Assembly (NCBI GenBank): GCA_028692885.1
Contig: JAQUWM010000001.1
Coordinates: 1 to 64,000, forward strand
Source of the DNA: Acetobacterium sp.
GTDB taxonomy: Bacteria; Bacillota; Clostridia; Eubacteriales; Eubacteriaceae
Direction of reading: 5' to 3'
Length of the DNA: 64,000 nt
Shown here piece after piece: positions 29,878 to 40,140 of this stretch (its first letter is position 1; the number at the start of each line of letters is the position of its first letter). Made by a program: the position numbers and the translations under genes. The notes beneath the pieces were generated by a model. That model was not told where the DNA came from. It did no database searches and was given only the letters and a program-made list of their open reading frames with translations.

Positions 29878-29905
29878 TTCAAATTAATTTAATGATTTAG
29901 AAACT

Positions 29906-29936
29906 AAAAGCCAGCTTTTCAGCTGGCTTTTGTTTT
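29906..29936 (+). terminator. Rho-independent terminator
   Basis: AAAAGCCAGCT-ttt-CAGCTGGCTTTTGTTTTT. Confidence 0.85.
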
Positions 29937-30022
29937 TACATCCTTTGTCATAAAATAATATTTTTGCGACAAAAGATAGATGAAGTATTTATTCAAAAAA
30001 AGATTTAAACTTAATCCTGGTT

Positions 30023-30439
30023 TTAAACACCTGACTTCTGCTCAATCTCGGTAACACAGGTGGTTTTAATTGTTTCCACCAGAAACTGCAGAGCATCAAT
30101 CACATGAGGTCGGATATCACCGCCGATGAGAACAAACATAATATCATCGCCCAACTCCAGCTGACCCTCATTGAGCCAAACTCTGGCATGGAAAATACCA
30201 TCCATTTTTTTGGTTTTGGCAATGGCTGCCTCCACCTTTTCGGCATCGTAAAAGAACTCCATCCCGGTGACCAGCGAGCCATCATCGACACCCTGCCGAA
30301 CCTTGGCTTTAGGGGTTTGACGGACGGTACCGTTATGAACCAGATACATCCCTTCCTGTAATGCCTCTGGATCATTTTTGGCTTCTTTGAGCCATGCATC
30401 AATGGATGGTGCCGTTTTTTTCATTTTTTCGTTTTTCAT
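30023..30439 (-). CDS. MoaE-like (molybdopterin synthase large subunit-like) protein
   Basis: Overall resemblance to clostridial MoaE-like proteins (VEAAIAKTKKMDGIFHARVWLNEGQLELGDDIMFVLIGGDIRPHVIDAL). Confidence 0.6.
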   Translation of the reverse strand: MKNEKMKKTAPSIDAWLKEAKNDPEALQEGMYLVHNGTVRQTPKAKVRQGVDDGSLVTGMEFFYDAEKVEAAIAKTKKMDGIFHARVWLNEGQLELGDDIMFVLIGGDIRPHVIDALQFLVETIKTTCVTEIEQKSGV

Positions 30440-30728
30440 TGAATTATCTACTCCTTTAGTCTTATCGCTTTAATTTTTTAGTGAATTCTTAGACCACAAT
30501 TACCAAACAATCATCCCGACTTCGTATTCTTCAGCTTATTCTTACCAAAACATCAATCAGTAAAATCATCTTGACTGTTATGACTATTCTATCATACCTT
30601 GATAGAATTTCACAAGAGCAGCATTTCCCCATTAATCTTTCTTTTTTTGCAGATTTGCTTTTATAACAAGGTAAGCGGTCACTTTTTCCCATCGAGGATC
30701 TTTGCTTTTACTTCGACCTAATTTCTTT

Positions 30729-31211
30729 TCACCCCCGGCGCTCAATAATCCTTGCAATCCGCGGCCGATTATACCGCTGGGCAATCACACAAGGCAGATT
30801 GATAGCCAGGGCGTAAATCAGCATATAGAAAATCACGATTGGCGGGGTAAAAAAGCCGAAGACCCAGAAGGGCAGAATGGCCAGCCAGTGAATCAATTCC
30901 GCCCGGCAGGATTCCAGCAGATATTTGTCCAGATTGTCTTTTGAAAAACTGACCAGCTTTTTCTTTTCAAACCCACCCTTGACCAGCGAGCCGCCATCGG
31001 GCAGATATTTTTTCCAGCGCCGTACTCGCAACCATTTCTGATAGATCTCGCCGTCCCTTTCCCAGTGATGGGCTCGGTAGAAAAAGCTGTTATAATCAAA
31101 AAAGCGATCCGGCAAGTGGGTGCAGATCAGGGCGGCACTTACCATTAAAATCGGCCAGGCCACAAAACATAGGAGAATTGTCAGTACCTGGGGCAGAAAA
31201 ATTACTTGCAT
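30729..31211 (-). CDS. CrtO-like glycosyl-carotenoid acyltransferase family protein
   Basis: YRAHHWERDGEIYQKWLRVRRWKKYLPDGG; adjacent CrtQ-like gene. Confidence 0.7.
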   Translation of the reverse strand: MQVIFLPQVLTILLCFVAWPILMVSAALICTHLPDRFFDYNSFFYRAHHWERDGEIYQKWLRVRRWKKYLPDGGSLVKGGFEKKKLVSFSKDNLDKYLLESCRAELIHWLAILPFWVFGFFTPPIVIFYMLIYALAINLPCVIAQRYNRPRIARIIERRG

Positions 31212-31225
31212 TATATTCTCCTCTC

Positions 31226-32377
31226 TTATTTCTCCAAGCGAATTTTCCGGTCTTTCCAGATAACCGGGAGACCCAAGATTTTTTTGATCATCGAACGCAA
31301 AAAAATGATCAGATAAAAAATTAGCAGCACCGGATAAAAGACGATACTAATCACTGAAAAATTGCCAATATGCCGGACAATGCGGATCAGCTCCAGCACC
31401 CAGATCCCATAAAACACCGCCAGTATCGCGACCCAGAGCCACTGGTTCCCGACCAGATTGAGGGTCAGATAAAGCGGTGCCGATGCGACAGCGGTGATCC
31501 AGAAAAAGACCAACACTAAAACTACTCGCGGAGTTTTTACCACCCCAGTGGCCTGATTCTTAGTCCAGCCCTGCACCAGATCGCGTAATCCGCCACTATA
31601 CATCCGATAGGAAACGTCCTGATCTCCCAGAAACAGGGCAAAGGGAATGGCTTTTTCCCGGAGTTTTTCCCCCAGCGCCATATCATCGACAATACTGCCT
31701 TTAATGGCGGCATGACCGCCTACCGCCTGATAATCCCTCTGACTGATTAAGATCACCGGGCCGTAGAGGCCAATCTCATGATCATTACTGGTATGATTAT
31801 TTTTATCACGACCCATCGCCAAGCCCATCCCATTGGCTCCCATTTGGATGCAATTAAAAAACAGCGAAAAGGCCTCGGTTTTTTTCTCAATCTGATGATA
31901 CGGCATCACCGATATCACGCAACCGGCACTTTCATAAGCCTTTAATAGCTTACTAATGCCCGCCGGACTTAGCCGCACATCGGCATCCAGAAATAAAAAC
32001 AGCTCTCCGGTCGCCGCCTCACCACCCTGCTGACAGGCCCAGGACTTGCCCAGCCAACCGACTGGTTTCCGATCAGAAGTGATCAGCGTGGCCCCTAAGG
32101 CAGTGGCGATCTTGGCGGTTTGATCCGTGGAGCCGTCATCGACGCAGATAATTTCGTAAAAATCAGCCTGCTGATTTTTTAAATCCCCCAACAGTAAGGC
32201 GAGGTTTTTTTCTTCGTTACGAGCGGGAATAATAATCGAAAGCCGGGCGTTTTTGTTGTCCGATTCTTTCAGGTCCTTTTGATCTTTCGAATGGACCTTA
32301 TCCAGCCCTGGAAAGCGATAAAAAAGAATCCGACTGGCTACCAACCCCAGTATAATCATGCCGCAGACGATAACCAT
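31226..32377 (-). CDS. CrtQ-like family 2 glycosyltransferase
   Basis: LSIIIPARNEEKNL...CVDDGSTDQTA...LFLDADVRLSP; C-terminal TMs. Confidence 0.8.
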   Translation of the reverse strand: MVIVCGMIILGLVASRILFYRFPGLDKVHSKDQKDLKESDNKNARLSIIIPARNEEKNLALLLGDLKNQQADFYEIICVDDGSTDQTAKIATALGATLITSDRKPVGWLGKSWACQQGGEAATGELFLFLDADVRLSPAGISKLLKAYESAGCVISVMPYHQIEKKTEAFSLFFNCIQMGANGMGLAMGRDKNNHTSNDHEIGLYGPVILISQRDYQAVGGHAAIKGSIVDDMALGEKLREKAIPFALFLGDQDVSYRMYSGGLRDLVQGWTKNQATGVVKTPRVVLVLVFFWITAVASAPLYLTLNLVGNQWLWVAILAVFYGIWVLELIRIVRHIGNFSVISIVFYPVLLIFYLIIFLRSMIKKILGLPVIWKDRKIRLEK

Positions 32378-34089
32378 CAGCTTGCTCCCTGTGTATCTCT
32401 GGGCTGACCCTTGCGACCCTGTTTTTCCAGCCTTCTGATCACTCTATCCGCTGCCAGTTTACCGGTGAGTATCGACACTGGTAACCCCGAGGGACTAAAG
32501 GTCCATTGCCCGGCCTGATAAATATGGGGGAGCGGGGTTTCAATGGTTTTGGCAATTTTTCGAAAAACACTGACCGCCGGTAATTTTCCGGCTTTAGAAT
32601 CACCGGGAAAGGCCCAGCCGGTGATGGCTCCTTCAGAATTACCAGTGAGCCGCTCAATTGTTAAGGGGGTTGAGCTGAACCGCTCCTCAACCTGCTCAAT
32701 TAATCCCGGAAAAATGCTGTGCTCCAACACCGCTAGGATCTGCTCTTCACATAAGACTTTAAAAGCCGGATACCAGGCCGCCTCAGCGATGGCTTTGACC
32801 AACCGGTAATCCATTAAGGTGCTGATGATGATCCCGGTTTTGCCGGGCGGTGCCAGAGCCGGATCGCGGAGCGCCGGGATGGAAATCTCGTAGGTGGTCA
32901 GCGCCAGATATTCCCGCACCCAAGCTTGCAGGGCGGTCTGCTGATCGGCCTCCGACCGAGCCTGATCCGCCAGCACCGCTTGCCAGTTTTCTGACTGGAT
33001 GGCCGAAAGTCCGGCCTTACTGGGGGTGTAAAAACAATGGGGACCACAGCGCTGATTAAAATAAGGCTGATCCAAATTAACCCCGAGGTAGAGCGTAAAA
33101 ATGGAATCACCGCCCCGATTTTCCTGGATCCGTTTCTTCTGTTCCCGGACCTGGTTGTTGGGTTCCTCCCCATCAACGGCAGAATAAAGAGCCTTCATAT
33201 CGCCGCACCAGATCAGTTCGCCATAGCCGAAACGCTGGCCGTTGCTAGTAACCACTTGTTGCGCTTTGACATTGATTTGGATGATTTCGGTGCCCAAGGC
33301 CAGCTCACCCCGATGAGCGGCAATAAAATCGGTCAGCGCTGTGACCAGCATCCCGGTTCCACCGATGGGATAGCTGTAATCACTGTATAAACCAAAATAG
33401 CTCAGCGCAAAAAAAGTCGGCATCTTTTCAAAAAAATGCTGGATAATCACATCAATCAGAGCCTGATTTTGGGTAAAGTGCAGCAGATAGATTTCAATCG
33501 GTTCGCTAAGCTTCTGGGCTTTACGGATATTGACTTGATATTTGATCAGCCAGGGCAGCAGGGTTTTAAACAGATACTCCCGATTGATGGTTAAATCGAT
33601 AAATAGCGGGTTTTCGATGCCGTACAGCACCTCCATATAACCGGTCACTTTACGGATTTCGCTGATAATAGCCGCAATTTCGGCTTGATTATCAGGAAAT
33701 TTTTGAGTCAGCATACCGGCGTAATCGGCTAGGCTTTCGACCCCTTTTAAGGTCATCTGCTCGTCTTCAATGCCAATCGTTACCGGGTTTTTGACAAAGT
33801 CCATCACAATTCCCAACTGCGTCAGCATCGGAAAAACAATCCCCGAGTTTTCAAAAGCGCGGATGCCGGCGTCAAAGGTAAAGCCACTGCGACTAAAGCT
33901 TCCCACCAGGCCGCCAGGTTTTTCGCTTTTTTCACAGAGCAGAGTGGTATAGCCGGCTTTGGCCGTATAGGCGGCACTGGTCAAACCGGCAATTCCGGCT
34001 CCCACCACAATTACATCGTAGAACTCCCCGGCTTGCACCGTTCCTCTTGCCGCTGTTTTTTTTAAATCCTTCATTTCAACCGCCTCCAT
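32377..34089 (-). CDS. Phytoene desaturase-like FAD oxidoreductase
   Basis: VIVVGAGIAGLTSAAYTAKAGYTTLLCEKSEKPGG; C-terminal IYQAGQWTFSPSGLPVSILTGKLAA. Confidence 0.82.
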   Translation of the reverse strand: MEAVEMKDLKKTAARGTVQAGEFYDVIVVGAGIAGLTSAAYTAKAGYTTLLCEKSEKPGGLVGSFSRSGFTFDAGIRAFENSGIVFPMLTQLGIVMDFVKNPVTIGIEDEQMTLKGVESLADYAGMLTQKFPDNQAEIAAIISEIRKVTGYMEVLYGIENPLFIDLTINREYLFKTLLPWLIKYQVNIRKAQKLSEPIEIYLLHFTQNQALIDVIIQHFFEKMPTFFALSYFGLYSDYSYPIGGTGMLVTALTDFIAAHRGELALGTEIIQINVKAQQVVTSNGQRFGYGELIWCGDMKALYSAVDGEEPNNQVREQKKRIQENRGGDSIFTLYLGVNLDQPYFNQRCGPHCFYTPSKAGLSAIQSENWQAVLADQARSEADQQTALQAWVREYLALTTYEISIPALRDPALAPPGKTGIIISTLMDYRLVKAIAEAAWYPAFKVLCEEQILAVLEHSIFPGLIEQVEERFSSTPLTIERLTGNSEGAITGWAFPGDSKAGKLPAVSVFRKIAKTIETPLPHIYQAGQWTFSPSGLPVSILTGKLAADRVIRRLEKQGRKGQPRDTQGAS

Positions 34090-35964
34090 TTAATCCCACA
34101 ACCGATCGATTACGGCTTGGATTTCAACTGGCTTGCCGTTTCTCGTGTTCTGAATACAGCGGGTTTCGCAAAGGGCCAAATCCAGCGGCTCTGTTTCAAT
34201 CTTGATCTGGTTTATCTGACAATAGGCTTCAACCCGTTTTCGGGCTCCCACCAGATTTCCCACCGCTATCCGGCGCATGATTCCCCGGACATCCAGATCC
34301 AGCCCCTTGGGCTGCATCCCGATTGAACAGTAGGGATGCTCGCAATATTCACACCGAGACGCCTGCTGCATCAAAGCTCTGATTTCGGCTGGAACATCCG
34401 TATAAAGTTTTTCGGCGGTCACCGGCTTATCGATAATCCTTACCATATTCTTTCGCTCCGGTTGATAAACATAGGGCCGCAGTCCTCGTTTCTTTAGCAC
34501 CGCATTGGCCGCACTGATCCCGGAGGTGGTCACGGTTGGAGTGCCGGTGCCCATCACTGTCGATTCGCCGCAGCAAAACAGGTTGTCCCATTCGGTCCGG
34601 GTATGGAGCCGCTTGAACATATGCTGACCCAGCATTTGTTTGGGGCCGGCCACCGCCCCACCATTTTTATTGGTATAACGCTCAATGGTTCGGGGGGTGG
34701 CTAGTTCGGTGTAGCGGATCGCTTTTCTAAATCCCTGAAAGCGTTTTTCCAGCACGTCGATCAACCGATCTTTTTCCCGCTCTTTTCTGGCCAGATAATC
34801 CGCTGCGTCCCCCTGTTCCCAGTTTTCAAAGCTGGGGCCGATGGCCAGCACCACATGGCTGGTTTCATCACAGAGGGACTGGTCGTCAATACTGGAAATA
34901 TAGACGGTGACCTCGCTTTCATCCAAACGATCCGGGTTTCCCACCAGCATTTCCACCGGCTGGGTATCCGCAGTGATCACCGCTTTGTTCACCTGAGCAT
35001 AGAGCACCACACTGGGATAGGTAGGCACCTGTCTAGCCGCCCAGCGAGCCCGATCCAAAGTCAGGTATCGCCGATCAATGAGCTTGTCGTATAAATTCCA
35101 GACCGTTCCTGAATAAATCAGATCCCGACTGAATATTTTTTTCCTGCTGGTCAGTTGCACCCCGACTGGCTTATTATTTTCAAAAATAATTCCGATAACT
35201 TCTTGTTCAAGCAACATCGTGCCGCCGTTTTCTTCAATCACCTGCTCAAGTTTGCCGGGTAGAAAAATGGTTGAACCGGCGGGATAATAGCTACCGCCGA
35301 CATGGTTGTCAACAAACATTACCGCTGCCAGCACCGCCGGGGATTCTTCCAGGGTAGCATAGCAGTAGGTCGAGGTAATCTTATCAAAAAACTTGAAAAT
35401 ATCGGGATCGCTGAAATAATTCTCCAGCAAACTGCGAGCACTTTTATTTAAATATCCCATAAACCGGGCATAGGACAGCGGATGTTTGATCAGACTTTTC
35501 AGAGCACCCCGGGCTTCAGTTTCATCCGGAGTGGTATAATTCGGATTTGCCACCATCACATCCGTATACATTTTCTCAAGATCGCGATAAAATCGCCGGA
35601 TATTGTCCCGCTCCGATGGAAACACCATTCCCAGCTGCTCCGCAAAGTCATTGATATCGTCCCCAAAGCGAATCCGATGTCCCTTAAAATGCATACAGTA
35701 AAGCAGATCGTGCTTCACCACCTCAATCGGTTTTTCCAGACAATCAAAAACAAAGCGATGAGCGTTGAAGCCTTTGTCACCAAACCCGAACAGCATCGCT
35801 GCACCAATATCAAAGGTCGCCCCATTGCGTTTAAAAACCCCGCAGGAACCGCCGGGATTATAACTTTTTTCAATCACCGCAATCTTTAATCCGCTTTTCG
35901 CGAGCAGACTCCCCGCAGTCAGGCCAGACAATCCTCCGCCAATAATAATCACATCAAAATCCAT
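34090..35964 (-). CDS. Phytoene desaturase-like FAD oxidoreductase with C-terminal Cys-rich (GltD N-terminal-like) domain
   Basis: DVIIIGGGLSGLTAGSLLAKSGLKIAVIEKSYNPGGSCG; tail RCEYCEHPYCSIGMQPKGLDLDVRGIMRRIAVGNLVGARKRVE...CETRCIQN. Confidence 0.8.
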   Translation of the reverse strand: MDFDVIIIGGGLSGLTAGSLLAKSGLKIAVIEKSYNPGGSCGVFKRNGATFDIGAAMLFGFGDKGFNAHRFVFDCLEKPIEVVKHDLLYCMHFKGHRIRFGDDINDFAEQLGMVFPSERDNIRRFYRDLEKMYTDVMVANPNYTTPDETEARGALKSLIKHPLSYARFMGYLNKSARSLLENYFSDPDIFKFFDKITSTYCYATLEESPAVLAAVMFVDNHVGGSYYPAGSTIFLPGKLEQVIEENGGTMLLEQEVIGIIFENNKPVGVQLTSRKKIFSRDLIYSGTVWNLYDKLIDRRYLTLDRARWAARQVPTYPSVVLYAQVNKAVITADTQPVEMLVGNPDRLDESEVTVYISSIDDQSLCDETSHVVLAIGPSFENWEQGDAADYLARKEREKDRLIDVLEKRFQGFRKAIRYTELATPRTIERYTNKNGGAVAGPKQMLGQHMFKRLHTRTEWDNLFCCGESTVMGTGTPTVTTSGISAANAVLKKRGLRPYVYQPERKNMVRIIDKPVTAEKLYTDVPAEIRALMQQASRCEYCEHPYCSIGMQPKGLDLDVRGIMRRIAVGNLVGARKRVEAYCQINQIKIETEPLDLALCETRCIQNTRNGKPVEIQAVIDRLWD

Positions 35965-36135
35965 AACTATTCCCTCTTTTGCGCTCGTTTTTTGTTATCG
36001 TTATTACTCAATTATACCCCGAATCATTATAATTACACCCGGAGAACTGATCAATTTTTGTCGTTATGATCAACAGTTTTTCTGGCCGTCAGCCGATCAT
36101 CAAAAATACCAACACGCAAAAAAGAAAACACCTGT

Positions 36136-37059
36136 TCAATAGGTGCTTTCCAACGCTCTGATTGCCTCATATAAATATCTGTTCACCGGAGTATCAATGC
36201 CATGTTTCTCGCCCAGGCGGTTCACTGTGCCGGAAAAAAGTTCCACCTCGCTGGGTCGCCGGGCTTCCACATCCTGCCGCATCGAGGGTTTTCCCTGAGG
36301 ACTCAATGAGTCCACCACTCCCAGCCAGTAAGTGATGTCCGCCATAGTCAGCTCGATCCCTTCTTTTCGAGCCACCGGGATCACCTCAGCCATGGCGGCA
36401 ATCATCAGTTCCCGCGATTTACCCGGCTTTTGAACACTACCAAAATTTTCACCAAAAACCGAAACCACCTGGTTAACACCAACATTTAGCATAAACTTGG
36501 CCCAGATCTTCCGATCCATCTGGTGATCAATCTGATAGGCAATACCAACCTGATCAAAAAACGCCTGAACCCGGTTTACCTTGTCTGCGGGTCCATCGCC
36601 GTTCCGGTTGCCAAAACAGATAATCCCCGGGTTGGTATAAATCAGCTGATTGCCAACTTTGACCGTATCCATCCCCTGAGCCACTGACCAGATTAAATGC
36701 TCTTCTCCAAAAGCCTCTCCAATAATGGCTTCACTGGTAATACCATTAAGCAGCGACATAAAAAGGGTATCCGGCCCGACATGATTTCGGATCTCGCTAA
36801 TGGCTGCTTCCAGCCCATTGATTTTTACGGTCAATAGAATCAGATCGGCCACCTCATCGTCGGCCGGGGTCTGGTAGTAAAAATCACAATCTCTCCCATT
36901 GCAGAAAATTCCCTGGCTCTGGTATTTTTTTATCCGTTTTTCATCCGCAATCACCGAAAAATCTGAGCCGATCTTCTGGGCAATCTGGTGGCCAAAGAGA
37001 ATCCCTAACGCTCCCAGACCAATGACTGATACCTTTTTTATTTTCATCTGTTGCCTCAC
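36136..37059 (-). CDS. 2-dehydropantoate 2-reductase family protein
   Basis: VIGLGALGILFGHQIAQ; LLTVKINGLEAAI; KIWAKFMLNVGVNQV. Confidence 0.9.
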   Translation of the reverse strand: MRQQMKIKKVSVIGLGALGILFGHQIAQKIGSDFSVIADEKRIKKYQSQGIFCNGRDCDFYYQTPADDEVADLILLTVKINGLEAAISEIRNHVGPDTLFMSLLNGITSEAIIGEAFGEEHLIWSVAQGMDTVKVGNQLIYTNPGIICFGNRNGDGPADKVNRVQAFFDQVGIAYQIDHQMDRKIWAKFMLNVGVNQVVSVFGENFGSVQKPGKSRELMIAAMAEVIPVARKEGIELTMADITYWLGVVDSLSPQGKPSMRQDVEARRPSEVELFSGTVNRLGEKHGIDTPVNRYLYEAIRALESTY

Positions 37060-37151
37060 TTTATCCTTTCATTGATATTCATTTTCGCTTTAAATCACCG
37101 ATCGAGTTATTATATCGCTACCCTTGATTTCAAAGCCGATCATTTAGCCGC

Positions 37152-38150
37152 TTAAAACCCTAGCAGATCCAGCACCTTTTCATCGACATGCCGATTTTCG
37201 CCTACAAATGGATAATTATGAATATGTAATGCCGGGTTGAAGTTTAGTTCGATGATGCTGTAATTCCCGGCATCAGGTTTTTTTTGAATATCGCGGATGA
37301 TGATATCGGCTCCACAGATCCTGGCGCCCACTGCCTGAGCCGCTTTTACGGCGATGGTTTTATAATCATCGATGATCTCATCAGTAAAGTCAATGCTGTC
37401 ACCGCCGGTGCTGATGTTAGAATTTTCTCTGAGATAGACGGTTTCGCCATCCTCAGGAATAGTCTGAATGGATTTGTGCTGCTCACTGAGAAACGCTATT
37501 TCGGTTTTATCCAGCCGGATCTTCTCCAGCGGTGATACATAACCCTTTCCCCGTAGCGGATTCCGATTTTTTTCAGCGACCAGCGCTTCGATGGTTTGAA
37601 TCCCATCCCCCACCACATTGGCCGGCACCCGGTGAAGAATTCCCACCACCGCATCGCCAATAACCAGAAACCGATACTCCTTGCCAGGAATAAATTCTTC
37701 AATCAGCACCGATCGATCATGGCTAAATGCCTGGCTTACCGCCGTCTGATAGCACTCTTCACACTGGAGATTTTTAAAAATCTCTATGCCAAGGCCAAAA
37801 TTGGAAGACTTGGGTTTCACCACAATATCTTTGCCCCGGAATGTTTCATAGTAAGCCCTGGCTTCGGTCACTGATTTAACCATAATCCCCGCCGGAACGT
37901 TGATACCTTTTTCTCGTAGAATCAGCTTAGTGACTTCTTTATTTTCCATGATCAGCGGCGCAATATAGGTATCGGCCGATGTTCGGGTTGCCTGTTTGAT
38001 ATACTCGATTTTGCTGTCTTTTTTAAGCCGGATAAAATTATCCTCAGCATCCAGAATCTCCACCGCGATTCCTCTTTGCTCTGCCGCATTAATCAACATC
38101 GCCGTCGACAATTCCAATCCGTCATGATTATTTATAAACATAGTGACCAC
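37152..38150 (-). CDS. ATP-grasp protein resembling the C-terminal glutathione synthetase module of GshF
   Basis: VTKLILREKGINVPAGIMV...IVVKPKSSNFGLGIEIF...VLIEEFIPGKEYRFLVIGD...ICGADIIIRD. Confidence 0.8.
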   Translation of the reverse strand: MVTMFINNHDGLELSTAMLINAAEQRGIAVEILDAEDNFIRLKKDSKIEYIKQATRTSADTYIAPLIMENKEVTKLILREKGINVPAGIMVKSVTEARAYYETFRGKDIVVKPKSSNFGLGIEIFKNLQCEECYQTAVSQAFSHDRSVLIEEFIPGKEYRFLVIGDAVVGILHRVPANVVGDGIQTIEALVAEKNRNPLRGKGYVSPLEKIRLDKTEIAFLSEQHKSIQTIPEDGETVYLRENSNISTGGDSIDFTDEIIDDYKTIAVKAAQAVGARICGADIIIRDIQKKPDAGNYSIIELNFNPALHIHNYPFVGENRHVDEKVLDLLGF

Positions 38151-38453
38151 CTTCTGAAAGTGATGATGCTGAATTTACCAGATTTCTGTCGATTGACATC
38201 GAACGACTTAATCGATCTTTTCATCCAGACGATTCGTCTTTGTCTAAAAATCTGCTTATCAAAATCGATACTAGACCATTCAGATCAATGATTCTATCAG
38301 ACACTCATCATTTCGCTTTAATTTATTAGTTATTATCACATACGATCACTATTTTCAGCTTAAAAAAACACGACACTTAAATATCGCCCTCAATGATATC
38401 ATAAAAATAATTTCTGATTTAATATTACTTGACAAAAAATAATTGAAATAACT

Positions 38454-38609
38454 ATGATACGTTCACGATTTTCAGCCTATTACCGAAACCATCCTGAAGC
38501 CTATGATCTCAGCGTCTTAACCAATAACTTCACCGATTTATATTTAACCCCAAATATTGTCTTCTTTCAGCCCTCAATATTGATAATATGCTCGGCCCAG
38601 TCTTCATAA
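38454..38609 (+). pseudogene. Truncated relative of the 16702 small protein
   Basis: MIRSRFSAYYRNHPEAYDLSVLTNNF matches MVQSRFATYYENHPETNDIS; reading frame then runs into the 3' end of the opposite-strand ABC-F gene; weak RBS. Confidence 0.55.
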
Positions 38610-40099
38610 AACGAAGCTTCATGAGAAACCAGAATCAGTGTCCCGGTCCACTTGATCAGTTCGCCCTTTAACACCTCTTTGGCATCAGCATCGAGATGGT
38701 TGGTCGGTTCATCAAGAATCAGAAAATTGGCACTGGTCAGCATCAGAATACAGATTTTAACCTTGGCCTGTTCCCCACCACTGAGGGTCGCTACCCCCTG
38801 AAGCATGCTTTTTGCTTTTAAACCGCACTGGGCCAGATAGCGCCGCAGTTGACTCTGGGACAGTTTGGGGTAGACCTCGGACACCACCTGAATGGGAGTC
38901 ATGGTAGGGTTGTCCCAATTGAGATCCTGCTCAAAATAAGCGATTTTGATGTTGTCGGCAAACTTGAATTTCCCCGAAATAGGGGGAATCTGTTTGACCA
39001 GAGTTTTTAGCAGCGTTGATTTCCCAATCCCGTTAAAGCCGGTGATCACCGTTTTCTGGCCCGACTCGATTTTAAAATTCATTTTCGACAGCAGCGGGTA
39101 ATCATAGCCGATCTCCAGATCCTTGACGCTTAAGGAACGCTGGGCAGAAATATGGGTCGCGGTCAATCGGAAATTGGGTTTTGGCACCAGTTCTGGTGGT
39201 GGAATCCGGTCGATCCGATCCAATTGTTTCTGCCTGCTCTTGGCCATGCTGGCGGTGGATGCCCGGGCCTTGTTTTTGGAAATATAGTCTTCGAATTTTT
39301 TAATCTCTTTTTTCTGGGCTTCAAATTCGCGGATATAGCTTTCCCGTCGCAGCCCTTTTAAGGTGATAAACTTGGTGATGTTGCCACTGTATTTTTTGAT
39401 CGTGGAAAACTCGATGTCGCAGACACAGGTGGTGATCTTGTCCAAAAATTCAAAGTCATGGGAAATTACCAGAAAGGTGCCCTCATAAGCTTTTAAATAA
39501 TCGGTAAGCCATTCCACATGTTCCTTATCGAGAAAGTTGGTGGGCTCATCCAGAAGCAGTACGTTGGGTTCTTCCAGCAGCAGCTTGGCCAGAATAACCT
39601 TGGCCCGCTGGCCACCGCTGAGTTGTTCCAGAATGCTGTCCATTCCCAGCGCCGTAATCCCCAGACCATCGGCAATTTTCAAGATCCGGCTTTCCAGTTC
39701 ATAAAAGCCGGAATTTTCCAGCAAACTCTGCAGGTCTGAGGCTCTGTTCATGGCTTTCTCACTGCAATCGCTGCCCATGTCTTCATAAATTCTAGTCAGC
39801 TGTGCTTCTATTTCATAGAGCTCGTGAAACGATGTTTTCAGATAGTCAAACACCGTCACATCCTGATCAATTTTGGCATGCTGGTCCAGATACCCAACCT
39901 TAATCCCTTTTTGCCAGCGGATCTCCCCGCCATCGGGAATAAGTTCGCCGATTAGGGTATTTAAAAGGGTGGTCTTCCCGGTGCCGTTACGCCCGACAAT
40001 CCCCATGTGCTCGCCTTTGAATAATTCAAAGGAAGCCTCCTGATATAAAATTTTATCACCAAACGAATGTGATAGATTTATGACGTCCAATAGTCCCAT
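38567..40099 (-). CDS. ABC-F family ATPase
   Basis: Two ABC modules (GRNGTGKTTLL, LSGGQRAKVILA, LLLDEPTNFLD; GFNGIGKSTLL, LSGGEQAKVKI, LILDEPTNHLD) with interdomain linker. Confidence 0.93.
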   Translation of the reverse strand: MGLLDVINLSHSFGDKILYQEASFELFKGEHMGIVGRNGTGKTTLLNTLIGELIPDGGEIRWQKGIKVGYLDQHAKIDQDVTVFDYLKTSFHELYEIEAQLTRIYEDMGSDCSEKAMNRASDLQSLLENSGFYELESRILKIADGLGITALGMDSILEQLSGGQRAKVILAKLLLEEPNVLLLDEPTNFLDKEHVEWLTDYLKAYEGTFLVISHDFEFLDKITTCVCDIEFSTIKKYSGNITKFITLKGLRRESYIREFEAQKKEIKKFEDYISKNKARASTASMAKSRQKQLDRIDRIPPPELVPKPNFRLTATHISAQRSLSVKDLEIGYDYPLLSKMNFKIESGQKTVITGFNGIGKSTLLKTLVKQIPPISGKFKFADNIKIAYFEQDLNWDNPTMTPIQVVSEVYPKLSQSQLRRYLAQCGLKAKSMLQGVATLSGGEQAKVKICILMLTSANFLILDEPTNHLDADAKEVLKGELIKWTGTLILVSHEASFYEDWAEHIINIEG

Positions 40100-40140
40100 T
40101 ATTTTTCTCCTGGTTGTTAAGAATTTTTAGCAAAAATAAA

